From contig NZ_JHAL01000002.1 in assembly GCF_000738005.1 (NCBI RefSeq), forward strand, positions 368,633-432,632: 64,000 nucleotides of DNA, in the 5' to 3' direction. The notes beneath the pieces are model-generated. The model saw only the letters and a list, made by a program, of their open reading frames with translations. It did not search any database and had not been told where the DNA came from. This DNA comes from Bifidobacterium crudilactis. Lineage in GTDB: Bacteria > Actinomycetota > Actinomycetes > Actinomycetales > Bifidobacteriaceae. Within the stretch, counting starts at the first letter, position 1. Every line of letters begins with the position of its first letter. This document shows, piece by piece, positions 1-10,560 of this stretch. The position numbers were made by a program, and so were the translations under genes.

Positions 1-366
1 AGGCGGCGGTCGGAATATTATGGCGTTCCATCAGCCTTTTGGCGAAATCCTTGGACCCTTCGATCTGTGCTGCGGCCTTGTTGGGGCCGAAGGCCTTGAT
101 TCCTGCTTCGGCGAAACCGTCGACGATGCCTTCCATCAGCGGAACTTCGGGTCCCACGAAGACCCAGTCGATGCCGTTTTCACGCACGAAGTCAATGAGA
201 GCCGCGTGATTGGTCTGCGCGAGTTGGCTGGTGCGAATGCCGTCGCGTTCCATTCCGGGATTGCCGGGGGAGCAGTACACCGCTTCGACGCTATCGCCTT
301 TCAACAGGGTGTGCGCAACCGCATGCTCGCGGGCGCCTGAACCGATGACCAATACCTTCTGTCCCA
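1..366 (-). CDS. purD: Phosphoribosylamine-glycine ligase, N-terminal part
   Basis: GAR synthetase, which joins glycine to 5-phosphoribosylamine with ATP in de novo purine synthesis. Only the first 122 codons are present; the gene runs off the left edge of the window. The N-terminus (MGQKVLVIGSGAREHAVA) is the typical GARS N-domain glycine-rich loop, followed by the VGPEVPL motif and FGPNKAAAQIEGSKDFAK, which leads into the ATP-grasp domain. The start is the ATG at 366, with a weak GAGAGGAAAG-type ribosome site upstream. It is the last visible gene of the minus-strand purine run and follows purM after 67 bases. The identification is secure from sequence motifs. Confidence 0.95.
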
Positions 367-433
367 TGTGCTCTTTCCTCTCCTAAGCCTTCAGCGCCCC
401 AGCGACTTTCGCAAGCCCAAGACACCGCGTGAA

Positions 434-1474
434 TCAGATGCCGTGCCGCAGTTCCACGCGTGCCCCGTTGTCTTTGACGATCCTGCCGACCACATAGTGC
501 GGTTCATTCGCTTCATCGAGAATCCTGCCGACTTCAGCGGCCTTGGCGGGGCTGACCATAAGCACCATGCCGATGCCCATATTGAAAATGTTATACATCT
601 CCAGGGCGTCGACATGACCATATTCCTGCAAAACACGGAAAATAGGAGGAACGTCCCAGCTGTCGATGTCGAAAGCCGCGGCGAGGCCGTCAGGAATGAT
701 TCTCGGCACCTTCTCCACGAAGCTGCCTCCGGTGATATGCGCAACGCCGTTCAACACGTCGGCCGCAAACAGCGGTTTGAGGGCTTTGGCATAGATTCTG
801 GTGGGTTTGAGCAGCTCATCGGCAAGAGTCAGACCTTCAAGCTCCGGAAGTTTGCTGTCCACGGTGAAATCAGAGTCCTTGAACAGGGCCTTGCGCACCA
901 AGGAGAAGCCGTTGGAATGCACGCCGGACGAGGGAAGTCCGATAAGCACGTCGCCCTCGCGTATCGCACTGCCGTCGATGATTTTGCTTTTTTCGACCAC
1001 GCCGACCGTGAAACCGGCCAGGTCGTACTCGTCCGCGTCATACATGTCGGGCATTTCGGCGGTCTCACCGCCGACCAGTGCGGCACCGGCCTCCACACAT
1101 CCATCCGTCACGCCTTTCACCACCTGTTCGAGCAGCTCGGGGTCGTTCTTGCCACAGGCGATGTAGTCCAGGAAGAACAGCGGTTCTGCGCCTTGCGCCA
1201 GAATGTCGTTGACGCACATGGCCACACAATCCTGACCGATGGTGTCATGACGGCCGGCAGCCTTCGCCACCAGCAGTTTGGTTCCTACGCCGTCCGTTCC
1301 GGAGACGAGCACCGGTTCCCGATAATCCAGCGAGGACAGGTCGAACAGCCCGCCGAAACCGCCGATGCCACCGGCCCCCTTGCGGGCGGTGCGCGCCACA
1401 TGACGCTGGATTCGGTTGACGACCTCATAGCCAGCTTCGACGCTCACACCGGCGTTCTCATAGGCTGTTGGCAT
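434..1474 (-). CDS. purM: Phosphoribosylformylglycinamidine cyclo-ligase (AIR synthetase)
   Basis: Converts FGAM to AIR with ATP, the fifth step of purine synthesis, in the cytoplasm. The 346-residue product has the usual PurM length. It shows the N-terminal [19 protein letters not shown], the [11 protein letters not shown] loop, the [14 protein letters not shown] motif and the C-terminal GIGMVLMV strand, all PurM signatures. It lies 75 bases downstream of purF and 67 bases before purD on the same strand, consistent with one transcript. No oddities were seen. Confidence 0.97.
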   Translation of the reverse strand: MPTAYENAGVSVEAGYEVVNRIQRHVARTARKGAGGIGGFGGLFDLSSLDYREPVLVSGTDGVGTKLLVAKAAGRHDTIGQDCVAMCVNDILAQGAEPLFFLDYIACGKNDPELLEQVVKGVTDGCVEAGAALVGGETAEMPDMYDADEYDLAGFTVGVVEKSKIIDGSAIREGDVLIGLPSSGVHSNGFSLVRKALFKDSDFTVDSKLPELEGLTLADELLKPTRIYAKALKPLFAADVLNGVAHITGGSFVEKVPRIIPDGLAAAFDIDSWDVPPIFRVLQEYGHVDALEMYNIFNMGIGMVLMVSPAKAAEVGRILDEANEPHYVVGRIVKDNGARVELRHGI

Positions 1475-1549
1475 GGATGACCTTCCTTAGAAATGACGTG
1501 GATTCTGGGGGCTTTGGCTTGTGTGCGCTCTGGGATGCATGGCGCGGGA

Positions 1550-3064
1550 TTAGACGTTCATCGCAGCCGGGGGATTGATGAACTCATTGTCCTTGTATCT
1601 GCTGGTGTCTTCGGCGAAGCGGGTGACCCGCACGCGGTCCTCGGGGGTCAAGGCAGCCAGGAAATCCTCTTCGTAATCATCGAGTCGAGTGGGATAGTCG
1701 CCGTTGAAGTAGGCGACGCACAATCCGCCGTAAGGTGCGTTGGCGTTCAGACCGATGGATTCGACCATGCCGTCCACGGTGAGGAAAGCCAAAGAATCGG
1801 CGCCGATGTATTCGCGAATCTCATCCACCGACTTTTTGGCGGCGATGAGTTCCGAGCTCTTCTGGATGTCGATGCCGTAATAGCAGGGGTATTTCAGCGG
1901 CGGCGAGGCGATGCGCATATGCACCTCGGTCGCGCCAGCCTCGCGTAGCAGACGGACGATGCGCTTGGATGTGGTGCCGCGGACGATGGAATCGTCGATG
2001 ACGATGACGCGTTTTCCTGATACCACGCCCCTGACGGCGGCGAGTTTCATGCGGACGCCCTGCTCGCGAAGTTCCTGGGTGGGTTGGATGAAGGTTCGGG
2101 CCACATACTGGTTCTTAATCAGACCCATTTCATTGGGGAGCCCTGAAGCTTCGGCATAACCGGAGGCGGCCGACAGGGAGGAGTTCGGCACCCCGATGAC
2201 CATATCCGCGTCCACGGGGCATTCCTTGGCCAGTCTCGCCCCCATGCGCTTTCGGGCGGAATGCACATTGACGCCGTAGATGTTGGAATCGGGACGAGCG
2301 AAGTAGACGAATTCCATCGAGCAAATCGCCAGCTGCGTGTCGTCGGTGTACTGTTCGATGCGATATCCGGAGTCGTCGATGATGACGATTTCGCCAGGAC
2401 GGATATTGCGGACGAGTTGAGCGCCGACGATGTCGAGGGCGCAGGTCTCAGAAGCGAGAATGTACGCGCCGTTGGTCATGCGACCGAGGGACAGTGGCCT
2501 GAAACCGTTGGGGTCCAAGGCTCCGATAATCTCATGCTCGGTCATCAGCAGGTATGCGAATCCGCCGTGAACCTGATTCAGCGCGTGCTTCAGCTGCTCG
2601 ATGAAGGTGTCGCCGGGGGCGCGGCGAATGAGATGCATCAGCACTTCGGTGTCGGAATTGGAATGGAATATCGCGCCCTGCTCTTCGAGTTCGCGTTTGA
2701 GCGACTCGCAGTTCGTCAGATTGCCGTTGTGGCAGAGCGCCACGTCCCCGTCGTGAAAGCGGAAGATGAAGGGTTGAATGTTGTCGATAGAGCCCGAACC
2801 GGATGTGGCGTATCGCACATGGCCGATGGTGGTGTTTCCCTTGAGCCGGGTGATGTTGGCTTCCTCGGAAAATACCTGGGTGAGTAATCCGAGACCTCGG
2901 TGCCCAATGAGATGGCCATCGTTGTTGGAAACGATGCCCGCACCTTCCTGGCCGCGATGTTGCAGGGCGTGTAAGCCAAAGTATGTCAGACGGGCGGCAT
3001 CGGGATGACCCCAGACGCCGAAGACGCCACATTCCTCGTGCAGGCCTTCTAGCTCAGCAGGCAT
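1550..3064 (-). CDS. purF: Amidophosphoribosyltransferase (PRPP amidotransferase)
   Basis: First committed step of purine synthesis: transfers the glutamine amide to PRPP. I chose the ATG at 3064 (504 residues, [16 protein letters not shown]) because GGAAGGAG lies 8-9 bases upstream. The longer frame starting at 3124 has no such site. As in the Bacillus-type enzyme, a ten-residue propeptide precedes the Ntn cysteine ([10 protein letters not shown]), which would become residue 1 after cleavage. The C-terminal half holds the PRPP loop [16 protein letters not shown]. It is separated from purL by about 93 bases and from purM by 75 bases, all on the minus strand. Confidence 0.96.
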   Translation of the reverse strand: MPAELEGLHEECGVFGVWGHPDAARLTYFGLHALQHRGQEGAGIVSNNDGHLIGHRGLGLLTQVFSEEANITRLKGNTTIGHVRYATSGSGSIDNIQPFIFRFHDGDVALCHNGNLTNCESLKRELEEQGAIFHSNSDTEVLMHLIRRAPGDTFIEQLKHALNQVHGGFAYLLMTEHEIIGALDPNGFRPLSLGRMTNGAYILASETCALDIVGAQLVRNIRPGEIVIIDDSGYRIEQYTDDTQLAICSMEFVYFARPDSNIYGVNVHSARKRMGARLAKECPVDADMVIGVPNSSLSAASGYAEASGLPNEMGLIKNQYVARTFIQPTQELREQGVRMKLAAVRGVVSGKRVIVIDDSIVRGTTSKRIVRLLREAGATEVHMRIASPPLKYPCYYGIDIQKSSELIAAKKSVDEIREYIGADSLAFLTVDGMVESIGLNANAPYGGLCVAYFNGDYPTRLDDYEEDFLAALTPEDRVRVTRFAEDTSRYKDNEFINPPAAMNV

Positions 3065-3157
3065 GCTGGCGGCTCCTTCCATAGATTTTTGATGATGTAG
3101 GGAACTCCGCGTTTCTCTACACACGTTATCAAATGTGTACTACATCTGACGGCTCGG

Positions 3158-6100
3158 TTAACGGGTGAAGTACTCGACACCGCCCTCGATGATAGGTTGG
3201 AATGCCTGCGCATCGGGAACGTTACGGTACAGTCCGGGGCCACGGCGTTCGCTATGCCCCATCTTGCCGAGCACTCGGCCATCGGGGCTGGTGATGGCTT
3301 CGATGGCGAATACGGACCCGTTGGGATTCACCTCAAGGTCCATCGAGGGCACGCCGTTCTCGTCAACGTACTGGGTGGCGATCTGCCCGCCTTCGACGAG
3401 ACTGCGTACGGTCTCATCATCGGCTACGAAGCGACCCTCGCCGTGGCTGATGGCGATGGTATGAACATCCCCGACCGAGGTCCGGCTCATCCAGGGGGAG
3501 AGATTGGACGAGACCCGGGTGCGCACCAGGCGGCTCTGGTGACGCCCGATGGTGTTGAAGGTCAGGGTGGGGTAGTTGTCCGCCATGGGAACGATATGGC
3601 CGAACGGTACCAAGCCGAGCTTTATGAGGGCCTGGAAGCCGTTGCAGATGCCAAGCATCAGGCCATCACGGTTGTTGAGCAGGTCGCCCACCGCATCGCC
3701 GACCTCGGGTGAGCGGAAGAAGGCCGTGATGAATTTGGCCGAACCGTCAGGCTCGTCGCCTCCGGAGAATCCACCGGGGAGCATGACTATCTGGCTGCCT
3801 CGAATGGCCTGCGCCAATTCGCCGGTGCTTCGGGAAACCGCTTCGGGAGTGAGATTGTTGATGACCACCGTTTGCACTTCTGCGCCCGCACGTCGGAAGG
3901 CGCGCGCCGAGTCGTACTCGCAGTTGGTGCCGGGGAAGACGGGAATCACCACGTGCGGTCTGGCCAGTCGCTTCGGGTGATGTTCGAAGGGTGTGACCTG
4001 AGAACTAATCGTCTCGACCTGTTCTCCTGCGGCACGGTAGGGGAACACCTCCTCCATGCCGGATTCCCACGCCTCCTGCAGAGCTGCCAGGTCCAGGGTC
4101 TCCACGGCGGTGTGCAAGGTGTAGTCGGCGTCGGTGTCACCGATATGGCGAATGGTCGCTGCCGTGGCCGAGTCGGCGACAGCCTGGATATCGGCGTTCT
4201 GGGCAAGCTCCACGACGAAACTGCCGTATCTTGGCTCGAACAGCGTGTTCGTATCCACGTCGTCATCCAGCCTCAGACCGATGCGGTTGCCCAAGGTCAT
4301 CGTGAACACCGACTCCGCGAGGCATCCGTAGCCCGGCGTCGAGACGGAGAGCGCACTACCGTCGGCCACCAGGGATTCGACGGTGGAAATCGCCGAAATG
4401 AGGCTGTCCTTCACAGGGGTCAGACCATCGGCCCGATATTGCGGTTCAATCAGGATAACCGGGTTCCCGGCAGCCTTGAATTCGGGTGAGGTGGCCCTGT
4501 TCATCGGTCCGACCGCAACCGCGAAGCTGATAAGAGTGGGAGGCACGTCCAGATTCTCGAAGCTGCCGCTCATGGAATCCTTGCCGCCGATGGCGCCGAC
4601 TTCCAGATCGAGCTGTGCCATCAACGCACCCAGCACGGCCCCTACCGGCTTGCCCCAGCGAGCAGGGTCTTCGCCCAGCTTCTCGAAGTATTCCTGCAAG
4701 GACAGGTAGGCATCTTCGCGTCGGAAACCGGCCGCGACGAGTTTGCTCACGCTCTCGACCACTGCCAGATATGCGCCGGTGAACTGATTGCGTTCGGTGA
4801 TGTATGGATTGAAGCCCCAAGCCATAGCGCTCGCCGTGGTGGTTTCGCCGTCCACGGGGAACTTCGCGACCATCGCCATACTCGGCGTCAACTGGCGATT
4901 GCCGCCGAAGGGCATCAGCACGGTTGCGGCGCCGATGGTGCTGTCGAAGCGTTCGGACAGTCCCTTGTTCGAGCAGATGTTCTGGTCGCTGACCAGCGAA
5001 CGCATACGCTCTGCGAAAGTGTCGCCCGCCCAGCTGCGGCTGTAGTTCCCGGCCGCCTGCACATGGACGTCGATATGTTTGGGAGCGCCGTTTGACGCGA
5101 GGAAGGCACGGCTGACATCGACGATTGAGTCGCCCTTCCATGTCATGCGCAGACGTTTCTCGGCGGTGACGACCGCTACGACCGATGCTTCGAGATTCTC
5201 CTGCCGGGCATACTCCATGAATTCTTCGACATCCTCGGATGCCAAGGCGACGGCCATGCGTTCCTGGCTTTCGGAGATGGCGAGTTCCGTGCCGTCCAGA
5301 CCCTCATACTTTCTGGGAACCTTGTCCAGATTGATGTTGAGGCCGTCCGCGAGCTCGCCGGTGGCGACGGAGACGCCGCCAGCTCCGAAATCGTTGCAAC
5401 GTTTGATAAGACGGCAGGCATCGCCGCGACGGAACAGCCGTTGAAGTTTGCGCTCGACCGGAGCGTTGCCCTTCTGCACCTCCGCGCCGCAATCCTCAAG
5501 ACTTTCGGCGTTCTGTGATTTCGATGCTCCGGTGGCGCCTCCGATGCCGTCACGTCCGGTGCGTCCTCCGAGCAGAATAATGCTGTCACCCGGGGCGGGT
5601 TCCTCGCGTCGAACATGATTCGCGGGCGTTGCGCCGACGACCGCGCCGACCTCCATGCGCTTGGCGACGTAGCCCGGGTGATAGATTTCGTGGACCTGGC
5701 CCGTTGCCAATCCGATCTGGTTGCCGTAGGACGAGTATCCGGCGGCTGCTGTGGTGACTATCTTGCGCTGGGGGAGTTTGCCGGGAAGGGTCTGGTCCAG
5801 TGGGGTCGTGGGATCGGCGGCGCCTGTGACGCGCATCGCCTGATAGACGTAACTGCGGCCCGAGAGAGGATCGCGGATGGCACCGCCGATGCAGGTCGCC
5901 GCGCCGCCGAAGGGTTCGATCTCGGTGGGATGATTGTGCGTCTCGTTCTTGAAGAGGAAGAGCCACTCCTGGTCCTCGCCGTCGACATCGACGGTGGTCC
6001 TGACCGTGCAGGCGTTGATCTCCTCCGATTCGTCGAGATTGCACAGAACGCCTGTGGACTTCAGATATTTGGCACCGATGGTGGCCATATCCATCATGCA

Positions 6101-6889
6101 CAGCGGTTTCTCGTCGCGTCCGAGTTCATGACGAAGCGAGAGATAGCGCTCGAATGCTTCTTGCACCACGGAGTCGTCAATCCGCACATCGTCGAGTTGC
6201 GTGCCGAAGGTGGTGTGACGGCAATGATCGGACCAGTAAGTGTCGATGACCTTGATTTCGGTGATGGTCGGGTCACGTCGTTCCTGCTGAAAATACTGCT
6301 GACAGAAGACGATGTCCGCAAGGTCCATGGCCAGGCCCCGCTCGTCGATGAAGGCTTGAAGACCCTGCTCGTCGAGCTCATTGAAACCGTCGATGACCTC
6401 TACCGCGGATGGCGTGGCCATCTCCATGACAAGAGTGTCCTTGTCCGCCAAGGATGCTTCCCGCGCCTCGACCGGATTGATGACGTAATGCTTGATGGCA
6501 TCGATATCCTGCGCGGACAGTTCGCCTTCGACCATGTATACGGTGGCCGTGCGCACCGTGGGGCGCTCGCCCTGGCTCATGAGCTGAATGCACTCGCTGG
6601 CCGACTCGGCGCGTTGGTCGAACTGGCCTGGCAGATATTCCACCGCGAAGGTCAGGGCATTGCCGGCATCCGGCAGCTCGGTGCTGACTGTGTCGCTCTG
6701 CGGCTCACTGAATACCGTGGGGATGCTCTGCTCGAACAGTGCGGAAGCGATACCCTCCACGTCGTAGCGATTAATGAGCCGCAGTGACGTCAGCCCCGTG
6801 AGGCCAAGCACCGTGCGCAGCTCATGGTTCAGCTGCTGCGCCTGAACATCGAATCCTGATTGCTTCTCAACGTAGACGCGAAATACCAC
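3158..6889 (-). CDS. purL: Phosphoribosylformylglycinamidine synthase, single-chain form
   Basis: Makes FGAM from FGAR, ATP and glutamine. At 1243 residues it is the large single-chain type, combining the PurS-like N-domain, the tandem AIRS-like synthetase domains and a C-terminal glutamine amidotransferase. The synthetase part shows SDHCRHTTF and FKNETHNHPTEIEPFGGAAT. The amidotransferase part shows VIPVFPGTNCEYDSARAF and the nucleophile motif MLGICNGFQALIKLG. Single-chain PurL is unusual in Gram-positives at large, which often split PurL/PurQ/PurS, but is known in bifidobacteria. It lies between purC and purF in the minus-strand purine run. Confidence 0.97.
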   Translation of the reverse strand: MVFRVYVEKQSGFDVQAQQLNHELRTVLGLTGLTSLRLINRYDVEGIASALFEQSIPTVFSEPQSDTVSTELPDAGNALTFAVEYLPGQFDQRAESASECIQLMSQGERPTVRTATVYMVEGELSAQDIDAIKHYVINPVEAREASLADKDTLVMEMATPSAVEVIDGFNELDEQGLQAFIDERGLAMDLADIVFCQQYFQQERRDPTITEIKVIDTYWSDHCRHTTFGTQLDDVRIDDSVVQEAFERYLSLRHELGRDEKPLCMMDMATIGAKYLKSTGVLCNLDESEEINACTVRTTVDVDGEDQEWLFLFKNETHNHPTEIEPFGGAATCIGGAIRDPLSGRSYVYQAMRVTGAADPTTPLDQTLPGKLPQRKIVTTAAAGYSSYGNQIGLATGQVHEIYHPGYVAKRMEVGAVVGATPANHVRREEPAPGDSIILLGGRTGRDGIGGATGASKSQNAESLEDCGAEVQKGNAPVERKLQRLFRRGDACRLIKRCNDFGAGGVSVATGELADGLNINLDKVPRKYEGLDGTELAISESQERMAVALASEDVEEFMEYARQENLEASVVAVVTAEKRLRMTWKGDSIVDVSRAFLASNGAPKHIDVHVQAAGNYSRSWAGDTFAERMRSLVSDQNICSNKGLSERFDSTIGAATVLMPFGGNRQLTPSMAMVAKFPVDGETTTASAMAWGFNPYITERNQFTGAYLAVVESVSKLVAAGFRREDAYLSLQEYFEKLGEDPARWGKPVGAVLGALMAQLDLEVGAIGGKDSMSGSFENLDVPPTLISFAVAVGPMNRATSPEFKAAGNPVILIEPQYRADGLTPVKDSLISAISTVESLVADGSALSVSTPGYGCLAESVFTMTLGNRIGLRLDDDVDTNTLFEPRYGSFVVELAQNADIQAVADSATAATIRHIGDTDADYTLHTAVETLDLAALQEAWESGMEEVFPYRAAGEQVETISSQVTPFEHHPKRLARPHVVIPVFPGTNCEYDSARAFRRAGAEVQTVVINNLTPEAVSRSTGELAQAIRGSQIVMLPGGFSGGDEPDGSAKFITAFFRSPEVGDAVGDLLNNRDGLMLGICNGFQALIKLGLVPFGHIVPMADNYPTLTFNTIGRHQSRLVRTRVSSNLSPWMSRTSVGDVHTIAISHGEGRFVADDETVRSLVEGGQIATQYVDENGVPSMDLEVNPNGSVFAIEAITSPDGRVLGKMGHSERRGPGLYRNVPDAQAFQPIIEGGVEYFTR

Positions 6890-6945
6890 AGTGCGTGTCC
6901 TCTCTGTAGGGGCATTGTTATCGTGGGCTGGTGATTATCGAATGC

Positions 6946-7731
6946 CTAATGCTTGCAGTGGCAGTTGCCGTTTCCTTTGCCTCCGCAGCAGGAGTCGCCC
7001 TCCAAGGTGCGCAGACGGGTTAGGATCTCCTCATAGGCGGGGATGATGCTGCCCAGGTCGCGACGGAAGAGGTCCTTGTCGAGATGCTCGATGGCGGAGG
7101 AGTTCTCGGACTGACCCTGCTCGTCCCATAGACGGCAGGTGTCGGGGGTGATCTCGTCGGCAAGGCGAATCATGCCATCGGAGGTGGTGCCCATCTCGAT
7201 TTTGAAATCAACGAGCTTCACGTCGATGGAGGAGAAGATGGCAAGCAGGGCCTGGTTGATTTCGCGGGCCTTCGCGGAAATGTTTTCGAGTTCCTCCCGG
7301 GTGGCAAGATTCAGCGCCAGGATGTCGTCATCGTTGATGAAGGGGTCGTTCAGAGGGTCGCTTTTATAGAAGAACTCCAGCACGGGCTGGCTCAGCACCG
7401 TGCCTTCCACGATGCCGTAACGCTTTGCGAAGGAGCCTGCGGCGACGTTGCGCATCACGATTTCCAAGGGGAACATCGTCATCTTGCGTACCAGCTGCTC
7501 GGTTTCGGAAAGCTGCTTGACGAAATGGCTGGAAATACCGCGTTTCGCCAGCAGGCGGAACATCAGGGAAGTGATCTCGTTGTTGAGATGCCCCTTGCCT
7601 TCAATCTGCTCTTTCTTGGCGCCGTTACCGGCCGTAGCCTGGTTCATGTATTCGACCCAGAGAATATCGGGGTCTTCGGTCGCGTAGAGTTTTTTTGCCT
7701 TGCCTTGGTAGAGCAGATCCAACTTCTCCAT
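6946..7731 (-). CDS. purC: SAICAR synthase with Cys/His-rich C-terminal tail
   Basis: Phosphoribosylaminoimidazole-succinocarboxamide synthase, which joins aspartate to CAIR. The 261 residues begin [20 protein letters not shown], with [30 protein letters not shown] and LVDFKIEMG, all PurC hallmarks. The last ~16 residues ([15 protein letters not shown]) are rich in Cys and His and extend past the normal end of the fold; they resemble a metal-binding tail. The gene lies 57 bases before purL and 98 bases after the purT stop, so it may have its own promoter in that gap. Confidence 0.96.
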   Translation of the reverse strand: MEKLDLLYQGKAKKLYATEDPDILWVEYMNQATAGNGAKKEQIEGKGHLNNEITSLMFRLLAKRGISSHFVKQLSETEQLVRKMTMFPLEIVMRNVAAGSFAKRYGIVEGTVLSQPVLEFFYKSDPLNDPFINDDDILALNLATREELENISAKAREINQALLAIFSSIDVKLVDFKIEMGTTSDGMIRLADEITPDTCRLWDEQGQSENSSAIEHLDKDLFRRDLGSIIPAYEEILTRLRTLEGDSCCGGKGNGNCHCKH

Positions 7732-7829
7732 GGCTCGCCTTTCTTGTGCAGCGTATGCGCAAAGGGGGATGTATCGTCAACGGACAGTGAAAAGAGTACC
7801 AAGCGGATGATACAAGCAAGGAAACGTCA

Positions 7830-9164
7830 TCACCGTGCGTCCGAGGCGCTTTCTCCTGTCGTGCTGATGCTCAGAGCTTCGAGCATTCGGGCGCTTTTCG
7901 CCCTGGCTTCCGACTCGTCCTTGCCGATGGTGAGCGCAACCGCCATGCGGCGATGGCCGTGAACTTCAGGTTTGTTGAAAATACGCAGGTCGCTGCCCTC
8001 GATGCTCAGAGCGTCAGGAAGATTCGAGAACACCGCCTGACCCTGGCCTGTGACCACAATGGCCCTGCTGGCTGCCGTGCAGCCCTCGGGTAGGTTCACC
8101 CGCACATCCGTCTCGGAGATGGGAATGCCCAGAATCGCTCTGGCGTGCAGGGCGAATTCGCTCAGTCTCTGCGATATCAGCGTGACCATACCCGTGTCAT
8201 GGGGGCGTGGCGACACCTCATTGAACAGCAGCGTGCCGTCCGTGAGGACGAAGAGTTCAACGCCGAACACGCCCCAACCCGTCTCACCCTTGCTGCGGGC
8301 TTCATCGACCAGACCCTGAACGGCCTGTTTGGCGAGAGTGCCGGCATCATGCAGGATTCCATCAGGCATCGCCGCCGGTTGCCACGATTCGCGGTAATCT
8401 CCGCTCTCCTGACGCTGTCCGATGGGTGAGCAGGTAACGATGCCGGAGCTTGAACTGACGGTCAGCACGGTGAGCTCATAGTCCAGGGGAACCAAGGCTT
8501 CCACGATGACCCGAGAGATAGCTCCGTCGCCGGCTGCCCGGCGGCCCGTCTGCGCTTCGACCCAGGCGTCCGCAATATCTTTCGCGTCTCGGACCACCGA
8601 CTGCCCGTGCCCGGACGAACTCATCACCGGTTTGACCACACAGGGATAACCGACCTGCCGTGCACCCGCACGCAACTCATCCAAGGAATCGGCAAAGCGA
8701 TACGGGGTTGTCGGCAGTCCCAGAGTCTCGTGCGCCAGCACTCGCAGACGTTCACGGTCCATGCAGATGGCCGCGATATCCGAACTCGGAGTGACCTGTA
8801 TGCCGGACTGAGCCGCAGTGGACAGCTCGGCAGTGGCGATTGCCTCGACTTCCGGAATAATGATGTCGGGCTTGACCTCAGCGATCAACGCTCGGAGAGC
8901 CGAAGGGTCGGCCATATCGAGCACTCTGCTCTCATGGGCGAACTGGGAGGCCGGAGCTCCGGCATAGCTGTCCGCCGCGCATACCCATACACCAAGTCGC
9001 ATGAGTTCAAGGGCGACTTCACGGCCCAACTCGCCTGAACCGAGCAGCAGGGCACGGGTGTTTTCGCGTGTAAGGGGATTGCCGTATAGACGGTTCTTGA
9101 GGCGGTTCTTGAAAAGGTTCTTGGAAGTGGGGGAATCTGCCTGATGTGAGATTGCATCGCTCAT
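7830..9164 (-). CDS. purT: Formate-dependent GAR transformylase
   Basis: ATP-grasp enzyme that formylates GAR with formate and ATP, the folate-independent alternative to PurN. Motifs: ALLLGSGELGREVALELMRLG, VKPDIIIPEVEAIATAEL, VVKPVMSSSGHGQSVV and FNEVSPRPHDTGMVTLISQ. I chose the ATG at 9164 (444 residues, MSDAISHQ), which leaves about 30 residues before the conserved domain. The frame stays open to 9359, adding 65 residues of Ser/Thr/Ala repeat that come from a 15-bp tandem repeat and are probably not translated. No clear ribosome site is visible at 9164, so the start is uncertain. It is first in the purine run. Confidence 0.92.
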   Translation of the reverse strand: MSDAISHQADSPTSKNLFKNRLKNRLYGNPLTRENTRALLLGSGELGREVALELMRLGVWVCAADSYAGAPASQFAHESRVLDMADPSALRALIAEVKPDIIIPEVEAIATAELSTAAQSGIQVTPSSDIAAICMDRERLRVLAHETLGLPTTPYRFADSLDELRAGARQVGYPCVVKPVMSSSGHGQSVVRDAKDIADAWVEAQTGRRAAGDGAISRVIVEALVPLDYELTVLTVSSSSGIVTCSPIGQRQESGDYRESWQPAAMPDGILHDAGTLAKQAVQGLVDEARSKGETGWGVFGVELFVLTDGTLLFNEVSPRPHDTGMVTLISQRLSEFALHARAILGIPISETDVRVNLPEGCTAASRAIVVTGQGQAVFSNLPDALSIEGSDLRIFNKPEVHGHRRMAVALTIGKDESEARAKSARMLEALSISTTGESASDAR

Positions 9165-9213
9165 AGACACATTGTGCCACCGGGGTATGGATAAGGCTTC
9201 GCCTGCAGCGCTG

Positions 9214-9303
9214 GACGACACAGCTGCAACAGACACAGTTGTGGATGACGCGGCTGTGGATGACGCGGCTGTAGACGACACAGCTGTAGGCGACACAGTG
9301 CGA
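9214..9303. repeat. 15-bp tandem repeat between divergent purT and aminotransferase
   Basis: Six degenerate 15-bp units (consensus GACGACACAGCTGTA or GATGACGCGGCTGTG) run head to tail. The third and fourth units differ only at their last base. They lie in the intergenic region between two divergent starts, so copy number could alter promoter spacing for purT or the aminotransferase. The unit is a multiple of three, so the minus-strand frame stays open through it. Confidence 0.85.
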
Positions 9304-9350
9304 TTGTAGGATGAGGGTGAATCGGAATATATGTCGTTCAGGGGATGATG

Positions 9351-10550
9351 ATGGTGCAACCAGTGAAAGAAGCAGTAATGGATATGACGCGTATGCTCGC
9401 GGACCGCGCAACCTCGATTCCCGATAATCCCTTCGCATCAGCCGACAGTCGGGTGGCACAGGCGATGGCGCAAGGTGCCGACGTGATTGACCTGAGCAAA
9501 GGGAATCCTGATGGCGAGCCGCCGGAATTCATGATAGAGGCCGCAGTCGCCGCATCGCACGATCCCACGGATTTCCGATATGCGCCTTTCGACGGCAAGT
9601 CCGCCTATCTTCAGGCCGCCGCACATTGGTATTTGCAGGAGCATGACGTTTCCCTCGACCCGGTCACACAGCTTTTGGCGGTCAGCGGCGCTTCGGTCGG
9701 CATTGGTCTGACCATCCAGACACTCGTGAATCCGGGGGATTTGGTCGTGGTTCCGGGGCCGTATTACCCGCAATACGAAGGTTCCACGGCTGTCGCTCAA
9801 GGACGGCTGCACGCGTTGCCCACCGACGAGGAACATGGTTTTCTGCCGGACCTGTCGGCTGTGCCCGAATCCGTGTGGCGCGAGGCGAAACTGTTGATTC
9901 TCAACTATCCGAACAATCCCACCGGTGCCGCGGCGACGCCGGAGTTCTTCGCTCAGGCGGTGGCGCTCGCGAAACGGTACCAGTTCGTAATTATGCATGA
10001 TTTCGCATACGCGGGCATAGGGTTCGATGAACATCCGCCAATCAGCCTGCTCAGTACACCCGGTGCCGTGGATGTAGCGGTCGAGTTGTGTTCACTGTCG
10101 AAGATGTACATGATTGCCGGTTGGAGGGGCGGATTCGTCTCGGGCAATCCCGAACTGATGCACGCCTTGAAGATGGTGCATCGTCAGACCAGTCTGCTGA
10201 TGGGCACCACGGTTCAGGATGCAGGCGCCGCAGGGCTCAACAGCGACCAGGCCACGGTGCGTGTGCTGGCCGAGCGGTACAAGAAGCGCTTCCGGACCTT
10301 GCAGCAGGGGCTTGCCCAGGCGGGGCTGAAGGTCTGCGATTCCCACGGCGGTCTCTTCGCATGGATGAAGGTACCTGATGGTGTCTCGGATGCAGAGTTC
10401 TCCAAGTGGATGCTTGCGGAAGCCGGTGTCGCCGTCATCGCAGGCTCGGATTTCGGTCCGACCGGCGCAGGATATGTCCGTTTGAGCTTGCTGAAGCCTG
10501 AATCCGACCTTGCCGAGGCCGCGAAACGCATCGCTGACGCCCGGAAATGA
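9351..10550 (+). CDS. PLP-dependent class I/II aminotransferase
   Basis: Fold-type I aminotransferase, about 399 residues. It shows VIDLSKGNPDGEPPEFM near the N-terminus, the substrate/cofactor stretch YPNNPTGAAA, and the PLP-lysine motif SLSKMYMIAGWRGGFVSG. These match the AspC/LL-DAP aminotransferase-like group, but the substrate cannot be read from sequence. Three ATGs are adjacent (9345, 9348, 9351); I prefer 9351 because AGGGG at 9340-9344 is then 6 bases upstream. It is divergent from purT across a tandem repeat and converges on the threonine aldolase gene across a long inverted repeat. Confidence 0.88.
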   Translation: MVQPVKEAVMDMTRMLADRATSIPDNPFASADSRVAQAMAQGADVIDLSKGNPDGEPPEFMIEAAVAASHDPTDFRYAPFDGKSAYLQAAAHWYLQEHDVSLDPVTQLLAVSGASVGIGLTIQTLVNPGDLVVVPGPYYPQYEGSTAVAQGRLHALPTDEEHGFLPDLSAVPESVWREAKLLILNYPNNPTGAAATPEFFAQAVALAKRYQFVIMHDFAYAGIGFDEHPPISLLSTPGAVDVAVELCSLSKMYMIAGWRGGFVSGNPELMHALKMVHRQTSLLMGTTVQDAGAAGLNSDQATVRVLAERYKKRFRTLQQGLAQAGLKVCDSHGGLFAWMKVPDGVSDAEFSKWMLAEAGVAVIAGSDFGPTGAGYVRLSLLKPESDLAEAAKRIADARK

Positions 10551-10560
10551 AGAGAATCGA

